NCBI GenBank assembly: GCA_031262785.1 | Contig: JAISHB010000064.1 | Location: 1-64,000, forward strand | Direction of reading: 5' to 3' | Length of the DNA stretch: 64,000 bases | DNA from: Prevotellaceae bacterium | GTDB lineage: Bacteria > Bacteroidota > Bacteroidia > Bacteroidales > Bacteroidaceae | In this document: positions 25,530 to 34,364 of the stretch, in pieces | How positions within the stretch are numbered: position 1 is the stretch's first letter | Layout: each line of letters begins with the position of its first letter | Position numbers and translations under genes: made by a program | The notes under the pieces: generated by a model | Database searches by the model: none | Told to the model about the DNA's origin: nothing | What the model saw: only the letters and a program-made list of their open reading frames with translations

Positions 25530-25799
<270 letters not shown>

Positions 25800-25802
25800 G
25801 TT

Positions 25803-26312
25803 ATGTCACTGTTATTACCCGACAGCGGATTGTTGTTCTGGATGGTGCTGGCCTTCGGCATTGTCTTCTTGGTGTTGGCCAAGTATGGTTTTCCGGTCAT
25901 CACTAAGATGGTGGAGGGGCGGAAAACCTACATCGACCAATCGCTTGAGGTAGCCAAGGAAGCCAACGCCCAGCTGGCACGCCTCAAACAAGAGAGCGAA
26001 GAGATTGTAGCCAATGCCCACAAAGAGCAGGGTCGCATTATGCGCGAGGCCATGCACCAGCGCGACCAACTTATTGTTCAAGCGCAGCAGCAGGCAAAAG
26101 CGGCGGCACAAAAGGAGCTGGATGAGGTGAAAGAACGCATCAGCCAAGAAAAAGAGGAGGCGATTCGCTCCATCCGCAGGCAGGTGGCCGTGTTGTCGGT
26201 CGATATTGCCGAGAAAATCATTCGCAAGAATCTGGACGACGAGCGCGAGCAGATGGACATGATAGACCGGATGCTCGACGAAGCCTTGGTTACCCTCAAA
26301 CAAAACCGTTGA
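25803..26312 (+). CDS. atpF: F-type ATP synthase subunit b
   Basis: The 169-residue protein has one N-terminal membrane helix ([20 protein letters not shown]) and a long charged coiled-coil to the C-terminus, the peripheral stalk. It is complete, ending [11 protein letters not shown]. In related genomes atpH, atpA and atpG follow directly; here the next gene is on the opposite strand and the two 3' ends overlap by 17 nt, so those three subunits must be encoded elsewhere or are missing. Confidence 0.95.
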   Translation: MSLLLPDSGLLFWMVLAFGIVFLVLAKYGFPVITKMVEGRKTYIDQSLEVAKEANAQLARLKQESEEIVANAHKEQGRIMREAMHQRDQLIVQAQQQAKAAAQKELDEVKERISQEKEEAIRSIRRQVAVLSVDIAEKIIRKNLDDEREQMDMIDRMLDEALVTLKQNR

Positions 26313-27399
26313 CGCAGTCGATGACGTGCGTCACTTCCTTTTCACTCAGCAGTGGCGAGATGGGCAAGCTCAACTCCTCACTGCTGAGTTTTTCTGTGAC
26401 AGGCAGGTGCAAGTGAACATACTCCTGTTGCAAGGCCTGCTGCCGGTGCGGTGGGATGGGGTAGTGGATGAGTGTTTCAATATGGTGCGCGGCCAAGTGA
26501 TGCTGCAACGCATCGCGTTGCGGAGAAAAGAGCGGAAAGATGTGGTACACATTGCGTTCGTCCATCGGACGGTGGAGTAGGGTGGTGCTCAACCCGCCCG
26601 CTTGCCAGTGGATTTCGGCCCGATAGCGTTGGGCTATCTCGCGCCGTCGGGCATTATCGGCATCCAATCGCTTCAGCTTGACCGAAAGAGCGGCCGCCTG
26701 CACCTCGTCGAGGCGACTGTTGACCCCCTTATATAAGAACGTATATTTCTCGGTTGATCCATAGTTGGATAGCGAGCGAACCACTGCCGCCAACTCGGAA
26801 TCATGGGTGACGACGGCGCCTCCGTCGCCCAATGCGCCCAAATTCTTGGCCGGATAGAAACTGTAGGCTGTGGCATCTGCCGCAGGGTGCCCGTCGCTGA
26901 GTGCGCCGTGTGCTTGCGCGGCATCTTCAATGACTTTTAGTTGGTAGCGACGGGCCAGTCGGGCAAACGACGGGCTGTCGGCGGGCAATCCGTAGAGATG
27001 GACGGGCAGCAGGGCGCGCGTACGCGGCGTGATCAGCTTTTCGGCTTCGACGGGACTGAGGTTGCACGTCTCGGCCAGCGGTTCGCACAGCACCGGCTTT
27101 AGTCCGGCGCGCATCACGGCCAGTATGGTGGCAATATAGGTGTTGGCCGGGACAATCACTTCGTCACCTGCTTGCATCTGTCCCAGCTCGCGGTAGGCCA
27201 AGAAGATGAGGGTGAGCGCATCCAGCCCGTTGCCCGTTCCAATGCAATGCGGGGCGCGGCAATAGCGGGCAAACTGTTCTTCGAAGCGTGCGGTGGCCTC
27301 GCCGTGGAGGTACCAGCCCGAGCGGAGCACCTGCCGGACGGCATCCGACAGTTCCGGCTCAAAAGATTGGTTGATGGCTTGCAAATCGAAGTACTTCAT
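26296..27399 (-). CDS. DegT/DnrJ/EryC1 aminotransferase (FdtB-like)
   Basis: The 367-residue PLP enzyme has Asp159 in [11 protein letters not shown] and Lys185 in [34 protein letters not shown] and the [12 protein letters not shown] segment are close in pattern to dTDP-3-keto-6-deoxyhexose transaminases such as FdtB. It should add an amino group to a nucleotide-linked keto sugar for surface glycan. It follows the acyltransferase-like gene with an ATGA overlap. It is not closely related to the DegT enzyme at 3034. Its 3' end overlaps that of atpF. Confidence 0.88.
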   Translation of the reverse strand: MKYFDLQAINQSFEPELSDAVRQVLRSGWYLHGEATARFEEQFARYCRAPHCIGTGNGLDALTLIFLAYRELGQMQAGDEVIVPANTYIATILAVMRAGLKPVLCEPLAETCNLSPVEAEKLITPRTRALLPVHLYGLPADSPSFARLARRYQLKVIEDAAQAHGALSDGHPAADATAYSFYPAKNLGALGDGGAVVTHDSELAAVVRSLSNYGSTEKYTFLYKGVNSRLDEVQAAALSVKLKRLDADNARRREIAQRYRAEIHWQAGGLSTTLLHRPMDERNVYHIFPLFSPQRDALQHHLAAHHIETLIHYPIPPHRQQALQQEYVHLHLPVTEKLSSEELSLPISPLLSEKEVTHVIDCVNGFV

Positions 27400-28349
27400 A
27401 GCTTCAATTCATAGGTATCGTACATCACGGCGCGTCCGCCGAATCCCTCCTTTTGAAAGAGCAGCCCCTCGTTGAGCAAGCTGCCGTCGTGTTCGGTGGA
27501 GATGCCGAAGTCGAAGTAGTGCTTGTCGGGATATCGCCGGTTCATCAGGTAATCGAAGAGCAAGTCGAGGGCACCATACTGTTTGCCGGCCTCCGAAGCG
27601 GCAATGTATTGCACGTGAGCCACCTGATGCGTGTCATAAACCACGCATCCGCCCACGGTTTCGCCCTGTCGGCAAACACGGAAGAGGGTGATGTGGCGGG
27701 GAAAGCATCGATGCAGGTAGGTAATCTCGCTAAGCGTGTGAACAGGCCGTACCCCGTGACAACTCAGCAGATTTTCGGTGAGGACAGGCCAAAAGGCGGC
27801 GAAGTTCTCATCTTCCACCACTTCGAGTGCCTCGCCTCGTGCGCGTGCCATCTGGCGGCGGCGCAGCGTACGGTAGGGCAGGCGTTCGGCAGTCGGTACC
27901 ACCGACGAGAGGCTGCGATTGACCAGCGAAGCGCCCATGCGGGAGAGTGCATAGAGGTCTTCTTCGGCCGGATAGCGGTGGTAGATGTGGGGAATGGCGC
28001 GGTAGAGGAGCGAAGTGGCTTTCAATTCGGTGCGAATGTAGTTGGTTAGGAGGTGAAACAGCGTCTCGACCTGCCCAAACGTGACGGCGGCGGAGTAGAT
28101 TAGTCCGCCGTAGGTCAATCCTTGATGGGAGTAGTAGCCATGATTGCTTAAATTGCCCGGAAGCAGTGCCATCAGCTTGCTATTTTGGTATACCAGGAGC
28201 GAGGCATCGTGGAATCGGTCGGAATGATAGTCCATGTAGTCGCGCAGCAGCAGGAACGTCCCGTTCTTGGAGTGTCGCACAGCTTGATTCCAGTGCTCTT
28301 TCTTGGGTTCGGAGTAGCGAATTACTTGCCACTGTTTGATTGTCGTCAT
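27396..28349 (-). CDS. GNAT/FemAB-like acyltransferase
   Basis: The 317-residue protein shows the FemAB/acetyltransferase-6 pattern: an N-terminal half with GTFLLLRDYMDYHSDRF and a C-terminal half with VGGCVVYDTHQVAHVQYIAAS, ALDLLFDYLM and FDFGIST, the last being typical of this family. Paired with a sugar aminotransferase (ATGA overlap), it is a likely N-acyltransferase for the amino sugar, although FemAB-type aminoacyl transfer cannot be excluded. It is divergent from the 5'-nucleotidase genes. Confidence 0.7.
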   Translation of the reverse strand: MTTIKQWQVIRYSEPKKEHWNQAVRHSKNGTFLLLRDYMDYHSDRFHDASLLVYQNSKLMALLPGNLSNHGYYSHQGLTYGGLIYSAAVTFGQVETLFHLLTNYIRTELKATSLLYRAIPHIYHRYPAEEDLYALSRMGASLVNRSLSSVVPTAERLPYRTLRRRQMARARGEALEVVEDENFAAFWPVLTENLLSCHGVRPVHTLSEITYLHRCFPRHITLFRVCRQGETVGGCVVYDTHQVAHVQYIAASEAGKQYGALDLLFDYLMNRRYPDKHYFDFGISTEHDGSLLNEGLLFQKEGFGGRAVMYDTYELKL

Positions 28350-28419
28350 CTTCTTGTCTTTAACTAAGTAGCTATGGCAAATAACGGAGCTTAAACCTCT
28401 TTATTATTTGTGAAATATC

Positions 28420-28427
28420 TATATTTG
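28420..28427 (+). promoter_or_regulatory. TAnnTTTG promoter box of the nucleotidase operon
   Basis: TATATTTG lies 22 nt before ATG 28449, fixing that start over an upstream in-frame ATG at 28410. Confidence 0.7.
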
Positions 28428-28448
28428 CGGCAGAAATTAACAAGTATT

Positions 28449-29213
28449 ATGCGTAAATCAACTTGTAAGACCCCGCTTCTGCTGTTGTTGATGCTTTCGT
28501 TAGGCGCTTGCCGTTCATCCTACGAAGTGGTACGTGTGGAAGCAATCCCTCTGGTTATAGATTCTGTATTTGACGCAGTGCCGGCACGCGATGCCGTTGC
28601 GACGCTAACACCCTACAAAGCCGCGATAGACAGTATGATGTATACGGTGATAGGAACCGCTGCCGTGAGTATGGACCGAGGCGCGCCGGAAAGTCTGCTC
28701 TCCAATTTGGTGGCTGATGTCTTGCGGCAGTCGGCTGCCGCAGTCACGGGTCATCCTGCCGACCTTGGAATCGTCAATATGGGCGGACTGCGCAACGTGC
28801 TCACCCAAGGAGACATCACGGTAGGCGACGTCTACGAGATACTCCCCTTCGAGAACTCGCTCTGCGTGCTGACCATGCAAGGAACCGCCTTGCGGAAACT
28901 CTTCACGGACATTGCCAAGAGCGGCGGACAAGGGCTGAGCGGCGCCCGTTTACGCATTGGCAAAGCCGGTGCGCTGCTCGAAGCCACGGTGGGAGGGCAA
29001 CCCATAGACGATGCCCGCAGCTACACCCTTGCCACCATCGATTACCTTGCCGACGGCAACGACGGCATGCCCTCGTTCACGCTCGCCCAAAGCCGCGAGT
29101 GCCCCGCCGGCGCCACGTTGCGCAGCCTCTTCATGAAGTATGTGGAAGCGCAAACGGCGGCGGGCAAAACCATCACCTCGCAGTTGGAAGGCCGAATCAC
29201 GGTGGTTGAATAA
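28449..29213 (+). CDS. 5'-nucleotidase C-terminal domain lipoprotein
   Basis: The 254-residue protein has a lipoprotein signal (LGAC, Cys21). The rest is the 5_nucleotid_C domain: MDRGAPESLLSNLVADVLR, GIVNMGGLRN, GDITVGDVYEILPFEN and ATIDYLADGNDGM. Alone it has the substrate-binding but not the metal site. The metallophosphatase half is the next gene, 30 nt downstream, so together they encode a split 5'-nucleotidase with the domain order reversed relative to the fused enzymes. It is probably anchored in the outer membrane facing the periplasm. Confidence 0.9.
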   Translation: MRKSTCKTPLLLLLMLSLGACRSSYEVVRVEAIPLVIDSVFDAVPARDAVATLTPYKAAIDSMMYTVIGTAAVSMDRGAPESLLSNLVADVLRQSAAAVTGHPADLGIVNMGGLRNVLTQGDITVGDVYEILPFENSLCVLTMQGTALRKLFTDIAKSGGQGLSGARLRIGKAGALLEATVGGQPIDDARSYTLATIDYLADGNDGMPSFTLAQSRECPAGATLRSLFMKYVEAQTAAGKTITSQLEGRITVVE

Positions 29214-29243
29214 CGGCTTTTTACCCCGCTAACTCATTACACT

Positions 29244-30095
29244 ATGCAACGAATATCGTTACTTCTCCTCTATCTCCTGCTCTGGGTGGCCGCTCCGCTG
29301 GGAGCGCAGCAAACCAAAGAGTTGTTGGTGCTGCACACCAGCGACACGCACAGCCGCATCGAACCCATCGACGTGCATTCGTCCGACCGCAACGCCGGAT
29401 TGGGCGGCATTGTCCGCCGCGCCACGCTGGTGAAGCTCACCCGTGCCCTCACGCCCGACCTCCTGCTCTTCGATTGCGGCGATTTCTCCCAGGGAACGCC
29501 CTACTACAACCTCTTCCACGGCGAAGTGAGCATCCGGATGATGAACCTGATGGGCTACGACGCCATGGCCATCGGCAATCACGAGTTCGACTCGGGCTTG
29601 GAGAACATGGCTCGCCTCTATCGGATGGCCGAATTCCCCGTGGTCTGCGCCAACTACGACGTGACGGGCACGGTGCTCGAAGGATTGGTGCACCCCTACG
29701 TGATTTTGCAGCGCAACGGGTTGAAGATTGGCGTTTTCGGTCTCAGTCCGCAGCCCCAGGGGCTGATTTCGGCGGCCAACTACCAGGGAATTGTCTATCA
29801 CGACCCCGTCGCCGCGGCGCAAGCGATGTCCGATTTGTTGCGGCACAAGGAGCGGTGCGATGTGGTGATTTGTCTCTCGCATCTGGGCTTTCGGCTCAAG
29901 GATGTGCCGTGTGACGAGCTGGTGGCTCGCCAAACCTCCGGTATTGATCTCATCCTGGGAGGACATACCCACACGTTTCTGGAGAAGCCGGTCCTGTACA
30001 TCAATAAAGAAGGGCGCAGCGTGGCGGTGTATCACAGCGGCAACAACGGCGTTCGCATCGGCCAGCTCCGACTGACCCTCGAAAAGAAAAAATAA
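29244..30095 (+). CDS. 5'-nucleotidase N-terminal metallophosphatase domain protein
   Basis: The 283-residue protein has a signal peptide ending PLGAQ and the five calcineurin-like metal-binding blocks: HTSDTHSRIE, DCGDFSQGTP, IGNHEFDSG, CLSHLGF and LGGHTHTF. It lacks the C-terminal nucleotide-binding domain, supplied by the preceding gene. Expected activity is release of phosphate from nucleotides in the periplasm. It is followed 32 nt later by the GH3 fusion. Confidence 0.9.
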   Translation: MQRISLLLLYLLLWVAAPLGAQQTKELLVLHTSDTHSRIEPIDVHSSDRNAGLGGIVRRATLVKLTRALTPDLLLFDCGDFSQGTPYYNLFHGEVSIRMMNLMGYDAMAIGNHEFDSGLENMARLYRMAEFPVVCANYDVTGTVLEGLVHPYVILQRNGLKIGVFGLSPQPQGLISAANYQGIVYHDPVAAAQAMSDLLRHKERCDVVICLSHLGFRLKDVPCDELVARQTSGIDLILGGHTHTFLEKPVLYINKEGRSVAVYHSGNNGVRIGQLRLTLEKKK

Positions 30096-30127
30096 ATCTA
30101 CTCATTCATAAAATAAAATCGAAACAG

Positions 30128-33082
30128 ATGAAAGTATGTAAAATCCTGTGGGTACTGGCCGTATTGACTGCCGCCGCACCCTGTTTTCCCCAGACAGCTC
30201 CCTTCCTGCCCGAGAGTGCCGACGATGCCTGCCGGCAATGGGTTGATTCGGTGATGCGCCGGATGAGCCTCGAGGAGAAACTGGGTCAAAGCCTCATCAT
30301 GACGCTTCCGGCGCGCGCCACCAAGCAGCAGGAGAAGCGCCTGCGCGAGGCGGTGAAAAGATATAAGATAGGCGGCCTGCTCTTTGGCCACGGCACCGTG
30401 GAAGAGCAGGCACAGCTGACCAATTTGGCACAGCGGGCGGCCAAAGTGCCGTTGCTGGTCACCTTCGACGGCGAGTGGGGCCTCTCGATGCGCCTCGATT
30501 CGGTTCCCGACTTCCCGCGGGCGGCCGCCTTGGGCTGCATTGGCGATGTCAGCCGGCTATACGACTACGGCCGCGAGATGGCGCGCGAGTTTCGCCTGCT
30601 CGGCGTGCAGGTCAACTTCGCCCCGGATGCCGACGTGAACACCAATCCGCTCAATCCGGTCATCAATACCCGCTCCTTCGGCGAGCAGCCCGAGGGCGTA
30701 GCCCGTCGGGTCATTGCCTACGCCCAAGGGTTGGAGAGCGGCGGCGTACTCTCGGTGAGCAAACACTTCCCCGGGCATGGCGACACCGACGTAGACTCGC
30801 ACAAGGCGCTTCCCACGCTCAAGTTCGACCGTGCGCGGCTTGAGGCCATCGAGCTGTACCCCTTCCGCCGGGCCATTGGCGCCGGCCTGGGAGGCATGAT
30901 GGTCGGACACCTGCGCGTGCCCGTGCTTGAGCCGGACGCTTCGCTCCCCTCGTCGGTGTCGCGGCGCATCGTCACCGGTTTGCTCCAAGAAGAGATGGGC
31001 TTTCGCGGACTTGTCTTCACCGATGCGCTGGAAATGCGCGGCGTTTCGACCGTTCCGCAGGTGACGCTCAAGGCCTATATGGCCGGAAACGATATGCTGC
31101 TGGCGCAGCGCAATCTGGAACGGGGCATGCGCGAGTTGACCGCGGCGGTGCGCAGCGGAACGCTTCCCCTGACGGTGGTGGATGCCAAGTGCCGCAAGAT
31201 TCTTACCTATAAATACCTGTTGGGATTGCGTCATCCCCGGCCGAAGCTCACCCTCGAGGGATTGCATGCCCGCATCTGCACGCCGGAGGCTGAAGAGCTG
31301 GCCGCCAAGCTGCATGCCGAAGCCATCACGGTGCTGGGCAACCGCTTCGGCGTGTTGCCGCTGGCGCCTCCCGCCGGACGTCCCATCGGTATCCTGAGCG
31401 TGGGGGCGGGCAGCGACTCGCTCTTCGTTGAGGAACTCCAATCGCTCTCACCCGTTCCGGTGGAGCGCCTCCTGCTGACCAAGGAGACGGACGAGGCCGG
31501 GCGGCAAGCCATCGCCGCACAGTTGGCGCGCTACTCGCGCATCATAGTGGTTACTTCGGGCAATAGTAGCGAGATGACGGAGTATTTCGACTTCCTCTCC
31601 TCCCTTCGCCCGTCGGCACCGCTCGTCTATCTCTTCCTGAACTCCTACCGCGCCGCGCAACTGCTTGAAGGAGCGTTGCGGCAAGCCGGTGCCGTGGTGC
31701 TCGGACATGCCGGCAACCCCGTGGTGCAACGGCGCGCCGCCCACGTGCTCTTTGGCAAGGCTCCGGCGCACGGGCGCCTGAGCATGAGCATCGGAACGCT
31801 CTACGGCGCAGGCCAGGGCATCGACCTGGAGGTAACCACCCCGGCCAAGGAATCTCTGGCGGAAGATGTGGGCATCCGTTCCATCGACCTGCAGGCACTC
31901 GACGACATCGCCCGGCTGGGTATCGACAGCATGGCCTATCCGGGCTGCCAATTGCTGGTAATCAAGAACGGCCGCACGGTCTATGAGGAGAACTTCGGCA
32001 CCCATTCCTACGCCGACACCTCGGCGGTGCGCGCCACCGACCTGTTCGATTTGGGCACGCTCTCGGCTTCGACCGGCACGCTCCTGGCCGTGATGAAACT
32101 CTTGGACGAGGGGCGCCTCGAGCTGACCGATAGGCTCTCCGCCCACGTGCCTTCGCTGCGAAAAAGCACCCTCAAAGAGCTTACCATCCGTCAGTTGCTC
32201 TACCACGAGTCGGGTTTGCAGCCCCACCTGCGCTTCTACCTCGAGGCCATCAACGCCAACTCCGTCCACGGCCCCTATGCGCAGGGATGGAAAGACCAGT
32301 GGCACCAAACGCAGGTGACGGCCAGCAGCTATTTCAGCTCCGACTTCACCTTCAAGAAGAATCTGATCTCGAAAAGCCAGACGCCTACCCACACGTTGCA
32401 CGTGGCCGCCGACATGTGGCTGAGCAAGAGCTTCCGGGAGAACATCCTCCGGCAAATAGAGCGCAGTGAGCGCGACCAGACGCCGCGCTACATCTACAGC
32501 GACCTGAATTTCATCCTTCTCCAGCAAGTGGTCGAGGGCATCACCGGCACGTCGCTCGAGAGCTACCTATCGCACACCTTCTACACCCCCATGGGACTGA
32601 CCCGCACGGCCTATCTGCCGTTGCGCACCCACGCCCTGTCCGAAATCATGCCCACTTCGTCGAACGACTTTTTGCGGCGGCAAGACCTGCACGGCTATGT
32701 GCACGACCCCTCGGCCGCCATGATGGGCGGCATTGCCGGGCACGCCGGTTTGTTCTCGACGGCACGCGAAGTGGCGGCGTTGTACGGCTTGTTGCTCTCC
32801 GGGGGCGAGTTTGGCGGACGGCGTTACCTCAGCGAGGCCACCTGCCGCCTCTTCACCCAAACGGTGCTGCCGCTCCATCGCCGCATTGCCTCAGCCCCCA
32901 AGGAGGCGTTCGGCGCCGTCAGCCCCACAGGCACGGCCGTATGGGCCGATTCGCAGCACCAGCTCCTCTTTGTCTTCCTGAGCAATGCCTTGTGCCCCCA
33001 GGCGTGGAACACGAAGCTGCGCGACGAGAAGATTCTCCGACGCATCCGGCAGACGGTGTACGAGGCGATGCCGGGGAATTAA
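30128..33082 (+). CDS. GH3 beta-N-acetylhexosaminidase fused to a degenerate serine-hydrolase (beta-lactamase fold) domain
   Basis: The 984-residue protein has a signal peptide, a GH3 domain with the NagZ-type motif KHFPGHGDTDVDSH (Lys212 onward) and the nucleophile Asp299 in FTDALEM, a C-terminal GH3 domain, and from about 590 a beta-lactamase/penicillin-binding fold (NGRTVYEENFGTHSY, LTIRQLLYHESGL, YSDLNFILLQ, GIAGHAGLFST). In the family the nucleophile block reads like LASxTK; here it is LGTLSAS (T644, A647), so both Ser and Lys of SxxK are lost. The HTG-type motif is also replaced (GAVSPTGT, 929-936) and the segment before it is shortened. The GH3 half looks active on GlcNAc-containing glycans such as peptidoglycan; the second half is probably non-catalytic. 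Confidence 0.9.
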   Translation: MKVCKILWVLAVLTAAAPCFPQTAPFLPESADDACRQWVDSVMRRMSLEEKLGQSLIMTLPARATKQQEKRLREAVKRYKIGGLLFGHGTVEEQAQLTNLAQRAAKVPLLVTFDGEWGLSMRLDSVPDFPRAAALGCIGDVSRLYDYGREMAREFRLLGVQVNFAPDADVNTNPLNPVINTRSFGEQPEGVARRVIAYAQGLESGGVLSVSKHFPGHGDTDVDSHKALPTLKFDRARLEAIELYPFRRAIGAGLGGMMVGHLRVPVLEPDASLPSSVSRRIVTGLLQEEMGFRGLVFTDALEMRGVSTVPQVTLKAYMAGNDMLLAQRNLERGMRELTAAVRSGTLPLTVVDAKCRKILTYKYLLGLRHPRPKLTLEGLHARICTPEAEELAAKLHAEAITVLGNRFGVLPLAPPAGRPIGILSVGAGSDSLFVEELQSLSPVPVERLLLTKETDEAGRQAIAAQLARYSRIIVVTSGNSSEMTEYFDFLSSLRPSAPLVYLFLNSYRAAQLLEGALRQAGAVVLGHAGNPVVQRRAAHVLFGKAPAHGRLSMSIGTLYGAGQGIDLEVTTPAKESLAEDVGIRSIDLQALDDIARLGIDSMAYPGCQLLVIKNGRTVYEENFGTHSYADTSAVRATDLFDLGTLSASTGTLLAVMKLLDEGRLELTDRLSAHVPSLRKSTLKELTIRQLLYHESGLQPHLRFYLEAINANSVHGPYAQGWKDQWHQTQVTASSYFSSDFTFKKNLISKSQTPTHTLHVAADMWLSKSFRENILRQIERSERDQTPRYIYSDLNFILLQQVVEGITGTSLESYLSHTFYTPMGLTRTAYLPLRTHALSEIMPTSSNDFLRRQDLHGYVHDPSAAMMGGIAGHAGLFSTAREVAALYGLLLSGGEFGGRRYLSEATCRLFTQTVLPLHRRIASAPKEAFGAVSPTGTAVWADSQHQLLFVFLSNALCPQAWNTKLRDEKILRRIRQTVYEAMPGN

Positions 33083-33121
33083 GCATGAAGCGTGAAACAT
33101 AAAGCATCGAGGCTGTCGGCG

Positions 33122-33384
33122 CCCGCCGACAGCCTCAATTGTTAAGACGGCATGCTCTCGGCGCCCGCCGATTGTCTTGATGCTTAACAGTTCACGCCAT
33201 CTTCTCCCGCCGATTGCTCTGTTTCTTAACAATTGATGCGATCTTCGCCCGCCGATTGCTCTGTTTCTTAACAATTCATGCGATCTTCTCCCGCCGAGAG
33301 CTTTGCTTCTTAACAATTGATGCCATCGGCGCCCGCCGAGAGCTTTGCGTCTTAACAGTTCATGCCATCGGCGCCCGCCGACAG
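33122..33384. repeat. array C: seven 42-nt tandem repeats
   Basis: The core CCCGCCGA recurs at 33122, 33164, 33206, 33248, 33290, 33332 and 33374, exactly 42 nt apart each time. A second conserved block, TTCTTAACAATTGATGC or close variants, fills each unit. The first unit makes a perfect 10-bp palindrome GGCTGTCGGC/GCCGACAGCC; later units keep shorter TCGGC/GCCGA or lose it. The array lies between the GH3 gene and the promoter of DUF6261 copy 2 and accounts for the 33083-33514 gap. Confidence 0.92.
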
Positions 33385-33426
33385 AAATTCTTCCCTCTTC
33401 ATATTGCAGGTTTCCGCATGGCGTTG

Positions 33427-33434
33427 TATCTTTG
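33427..33434 (+). promoter_or_regulatory. TAnnTTTG promoter box of DUF6261 copy 2
   Basis: TATCTTTG lies 80 nt before ATG 33515 and 43 nt after the last repeat core of array C. Confidence 0.65.
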
Positions 33435-33514
33435 CGCCCGAGTTGATGCAAGAGTTTGTCATCACTAATGAGATTCTTTCACTTTTTTACCAACCCTTTT
33501 AAATCTATTGTTTT

Positions 33515-34282
33515 ATGCAAATAGAAGATATAGGAATAACCAAAATGAATAACGGCGGTCACTACAATTTTGTAGAGAAGCAGATCGGACATCTCTCCGA
33601 CAACCAGTCCGTTTCCCCTAAAGTGCCTCCGCTGCTTTCCCAGCTAAAGGAGAAGTTCGCAGCCGAAGGCTCCTACCTGAAAACTTTTCAGAAGAGTATG
33701 ATTACCGACAGCATCCATGCTGCCGATAAGAAGCGCGATGCATTGTATGTGGGCTTGCACGAAATGATACGTGCCCACTCGCACAATCCGCTCGCCGAAC
33801 GGGTTACCGCAGCCCTGGAATTGCTGCAGGTGTTCAAGGAATATGCCATCCGTACCGGTCTGCAGATCGACACCGAGACGGGAATGATGGAAAATCTGAT
33901 TAACGACTTGCAAACCAAGTTCGCCTCACAGGTGAAATTGCTTGCATTGGGCGACTACGTAAAGGCACTTTCGAGTGCCAATGAAGAACTTAAAAGCCTT
34001 ACCGCCAGCCGACTGCAACAACAGGCCGGCCGCGTGGTGGGCGCCTTGGCGGCAGCGCGTCGCCAAACCGACAACGCTTATAAAGCCGTCATCCAGATGC
34101 TTAATTCGCTCATGGTAGTGGAGGGCGAAGAGCGCTACCGCTCGCTGGCGATACTGCTGAATGCCGAAATCACGCACGCCAAGCGTGAACTGCTCGGCCA
34201 GCATGCCAGCGGCAACACCGAGCCGGGCGGCGACGCCGGCAACGGTGGTGACGACGGCGACGACGACGTACCGCAAGGATAG
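33515..34282 (+). CDS. DUF6261 family protein, copy 2
   Basis: The 255-residue protein has the N-terminal motif MNNGGHYNF (residues 10-18) shared with copy 3 (MNNGGHFQF), a long helical body, the ETGMMENLINDLQTKFA segment (ESGMMGNLILDMRTKYA in copy 3), RELLGQ, and a Gly/Asp tail ending DDDVPQG. No signal peptide or membrane segment is seen. It is monocistronic: own promoter, strong terminator 42 nt after the stop. Function unknown. Copy 2 and copy 3 are clearly closer to each other than to copy 1. Confidence 0.85.
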   Translation: MQIEDIGITKMNNGGHYNFVEKQIGHLSDNQSVSPKVPPLLSQLKEKFAAEGSYLKTFQKSMITDSIHAADKKRDALYVGLHEMIRAHSHNPLAERVTAALELLQVFKEYAIRTGLQIDTETGMMENLINDLQTKFASQVKLLALGDYVKALSSANEELKSLTASRLQQQAGRVVGALAAARRQTDNAYKAVIQMLNSLMVVEGEERYRSLAILLNAEITHAKRELLGQHASGNTEPGGDAGNGGDDGDDDVPQG

Positions 34283-34323
34283 CGGTACGTCAGGGTTCCA
34301 CTCGCATCAACTCAACTCACACG

Positions 34324-34364
34324 GCGGGGCTGTATCTTCGGGATACAGCCCCGCTCTTTTTTAT
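34324..34364 (+). terminator. rho-independent terminator of DUF6261 copy 2
   Basis: A perfect 13-bp stem GCGGGGCTGTATC/GATACAGCCCCGC closes on a TTCGG loop and is followed by CTTTTTTATT. It abuts the stop codon of the convergent lipid kinase gene. Confidence 0.95.

Noticed and set aside
26296-26312. Frameshift or truncation of atpF at its 3' end
   Set aside because: The subunit b product is full length with a normal C-terminus. The 17-nt overlap with the convergent gene is real and both proteins are intact.
32891-33451. 186-residue minus-strand frame across array C and the end of the GH3 gene
   Set aside because: Its repeats follow from the array period, both strands show similar open frames, and it runs antisense into a well-supported gene.
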